A DNA stretch of 64,000 nt from Burkholderiaceae bacterium. Its GTDB lineage: Bacteria; Pseudomonadota; Gammaproteobacteria; Burkholderiales; Burkholderiaceae_C. Positions within the stretch are counted from its first letter, which is position 1; each line of letters opens with the position of its first letter. The notes under the pieces were generated by a model that saw nothing but the letters and a program-made list of their open reading frames with translations, had not been told where the DNA came from and made no database searches. This document shows positions 63,208-64,000 of the stretch, in pieces. The stretch spans positions 1,727,211-1,791,210 of the forward strand of contig JACKLJ010000001.1 of assembly GCA_024235955.1 (NCBI GenBank), read 5' to 3'. A program made the position numbers and the translations under genes.

Positions 63208-63947
63208 CTTCTTCCCAGAACCCGAAGCGCCGGGCGCTCGTCACCGGCGCCAGCGGCGGCATCGGTGGCGCCATCGCCCGCACGCTGGCGCAGGCCGGCT
63301 GCCACGTGCTGGTGCACGCCAACCGCCGCGCCGAAGCCGCGGCCGCGCTGGCCGCCGAGATTGCCCAGGCCGGCGGCAGCGCCGAGCCGGTGGTGTTCGA
63401 TGTAACCAACCGCGCCGCCTGCGAGGCCGCGCTGGGCCAGGTGCTGGAGGCCGGCGCCGTGCAGGTGCTGGTGCACAACGCCGGCGTGCACGACGACGCC
63501 GTGCTGGCCGGCATGCGGCCCGAGCAGTGGCAGCGCGTGATCGACGTCAACCTGAACGGCTTCTTCAACGTGACCCAGCCGCTCATGCTGCCCATGCTGC
63601 GCACCCGCTGGGGCCGGGTGATCGCCATCACCTCGGTGGCGGGACAGGCGGGCAACCGCGGCCAGGTCAACTACGCCGCCGCCAAGAGCGCGCTGCACGG
63701 CGCGGTGAAGGCACTGGCGCTGGAATGCGCCAGCCGCGGCGTGACGGCCAACGCCGTGGCGCCCGGCATCATCGCCACCGAGATGAGCGAAGGCACGTTC
63801 GACGCCGACGCCATCAAGCGCATGGTGCCCATGCAGCGCGCCGGCCAGCCGCAGGAGGTGGCCGATCTGGTGGCCTTCCTGGCCAGCGACCGCGCCGCCT
63901 ACATCAGCGGCCAGACCATCGGCATCAACGGCGCGATGTACCAGTGA
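63204..63947 (+). CDS. 3-ketoacyl-ACP reductase (FabG-type SDR)
   Basis: A 247-residue short-chain dehydrogenase. Motifs: ALVTGASGGIGGAIA (NADPH binding), NAGVHDDAV, the catalytic Ser in ITSVAGQAGN, and YAAAKSAL with Tyr/Lys. Reduces 3-ketoacyl-ACP; the counterpart of ApeQ in aryl polyene clusters. Starts in the 4-bp overlap with the dehydratase gene. Confidence 0.92.
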   Translation: MTSSQNPKRRALVTGASGGIGGAIARTLAQAGCHVLVHANRRAEAAAALAAEIAQAGGSAEPVVFDVTNRAACEAALGQVLEAGAVQVLVHNAGVHDDAVLAGMRPEQWQRVIDVNLNGFFNVTQPLMLPMLRTRWGRVIAITSVAGQAGNRGQVNYAAAKSALHGAVKALALECASRGVTANAVAPGIIATEMSEGTFDADAIKRMVPMQRAGQPQEVADLVAFLASDRAAYISGQTIGINGAMYQ

Positions 63948-63953
63948 GAAGGT

Positions 63954-64000
63954 GTGAACGAACCCCACAAGCCCGCTCTGGCCGCCAAAACGCACACGCT
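63954..64000 (+). CDS. Start of the next cluster gene, cut by the window end
   Basis: A GTG at 63954, ten bases after the AGTGAGAAGG around the previous stop, opens a frame VNEPHKPALAAKTHT that runs to the window edge. Only 15 codons are visible; it is likely another gene of the same cluster but cannot be identified. Confidence 0.35.
   Translation, partial: MNEPHKPALAAKTHT

Overview
The window is high-GC DNA (about two thirds G+C) with dense, mostly housekeeping gene content. Gene order points to a betaproteobacterium of the Burkholderiales, most likely Comamonadaceae: divergent lptFG/pepA-holC, folD next to a sensor-kinase/regulator pair divergent from aceE-aceF-lpdA, a lipoyl domain on LpdA, divergent fabI/yejA, and a short dispersed repeat with the core GCAGGCAGCTAT. 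The species cannot be named from the sequence alone. No rRNA, CRISPR array, transposase or integrase is visible. There is one tRNA (tRNA-Ser, GGA anticodon).

Layout. 1-7.9 kb: small secreted protein, histone-deacetylase-like hydrolase coupled to an LhgO-type FAD oxidoreductase, two unknown proteins, a DHA2-type MFS exporter overlapping pyrD, rpiA, and a 19-bp inverted-repeat element ending in rpiA. 7.9-8.9 kb: orphan Bug/TctC binding protein. 9.1-21.4 kb: a six-gene minus-strand operon led by a 2069-residue multicopper oxidase, followed by an unknown 186-aa protein, a beta-propeller protein, a SCO1-like copper chaperone, a cytochrome c-binding protein fusion and a secreted unknown. 21.9-28.9 kb: glutaredoxin-like protein, M3 oligopeptidase, folD, FixJ-type regulator and PAS kinase. 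29.1-35.4 kb: pyruvate dehydrogenase operon. 35.5-44.4 kb: aminotransferase, CysB-type regulator, CbiX-like chelatase, lptG, lptF, then pepA, holC, an unknown and a LivK-type binding protein. 44.6-50.3 kb: tRNA-Ser, paraslipin/NfeD pair, arginine/lysine decarboxylase, YdcH-like protein and an exported ATP-dependent DNA ligase. 50.3-58.7 kb: fabI and a yejABEF peptide/microcin-type ABC operon interrupted by two toxin-antitoxin modules. 59.0-64.0 kb: start of an aryl-polyene-like fatty-acid cluster that runs off the window.

The most notable items are: (1) the copper-oxidase operon, whose large oxidase has all canonical copper ligands but in permuted order, resembling the bacterial Mn(II)-oxidase class (MnxG/MofA/McoA-like) by inference; (2) the two toxin-antitoxin modules (CcdAB and RHH/PIN) lying inside one ABC transporter operon, each with its own palindromic operator; (3) at least 15 copies of a 55-70 bp repeat, six of them inside reading frames and all read in the same frame, so that it adds a similar peptide to unrelated enzymes.
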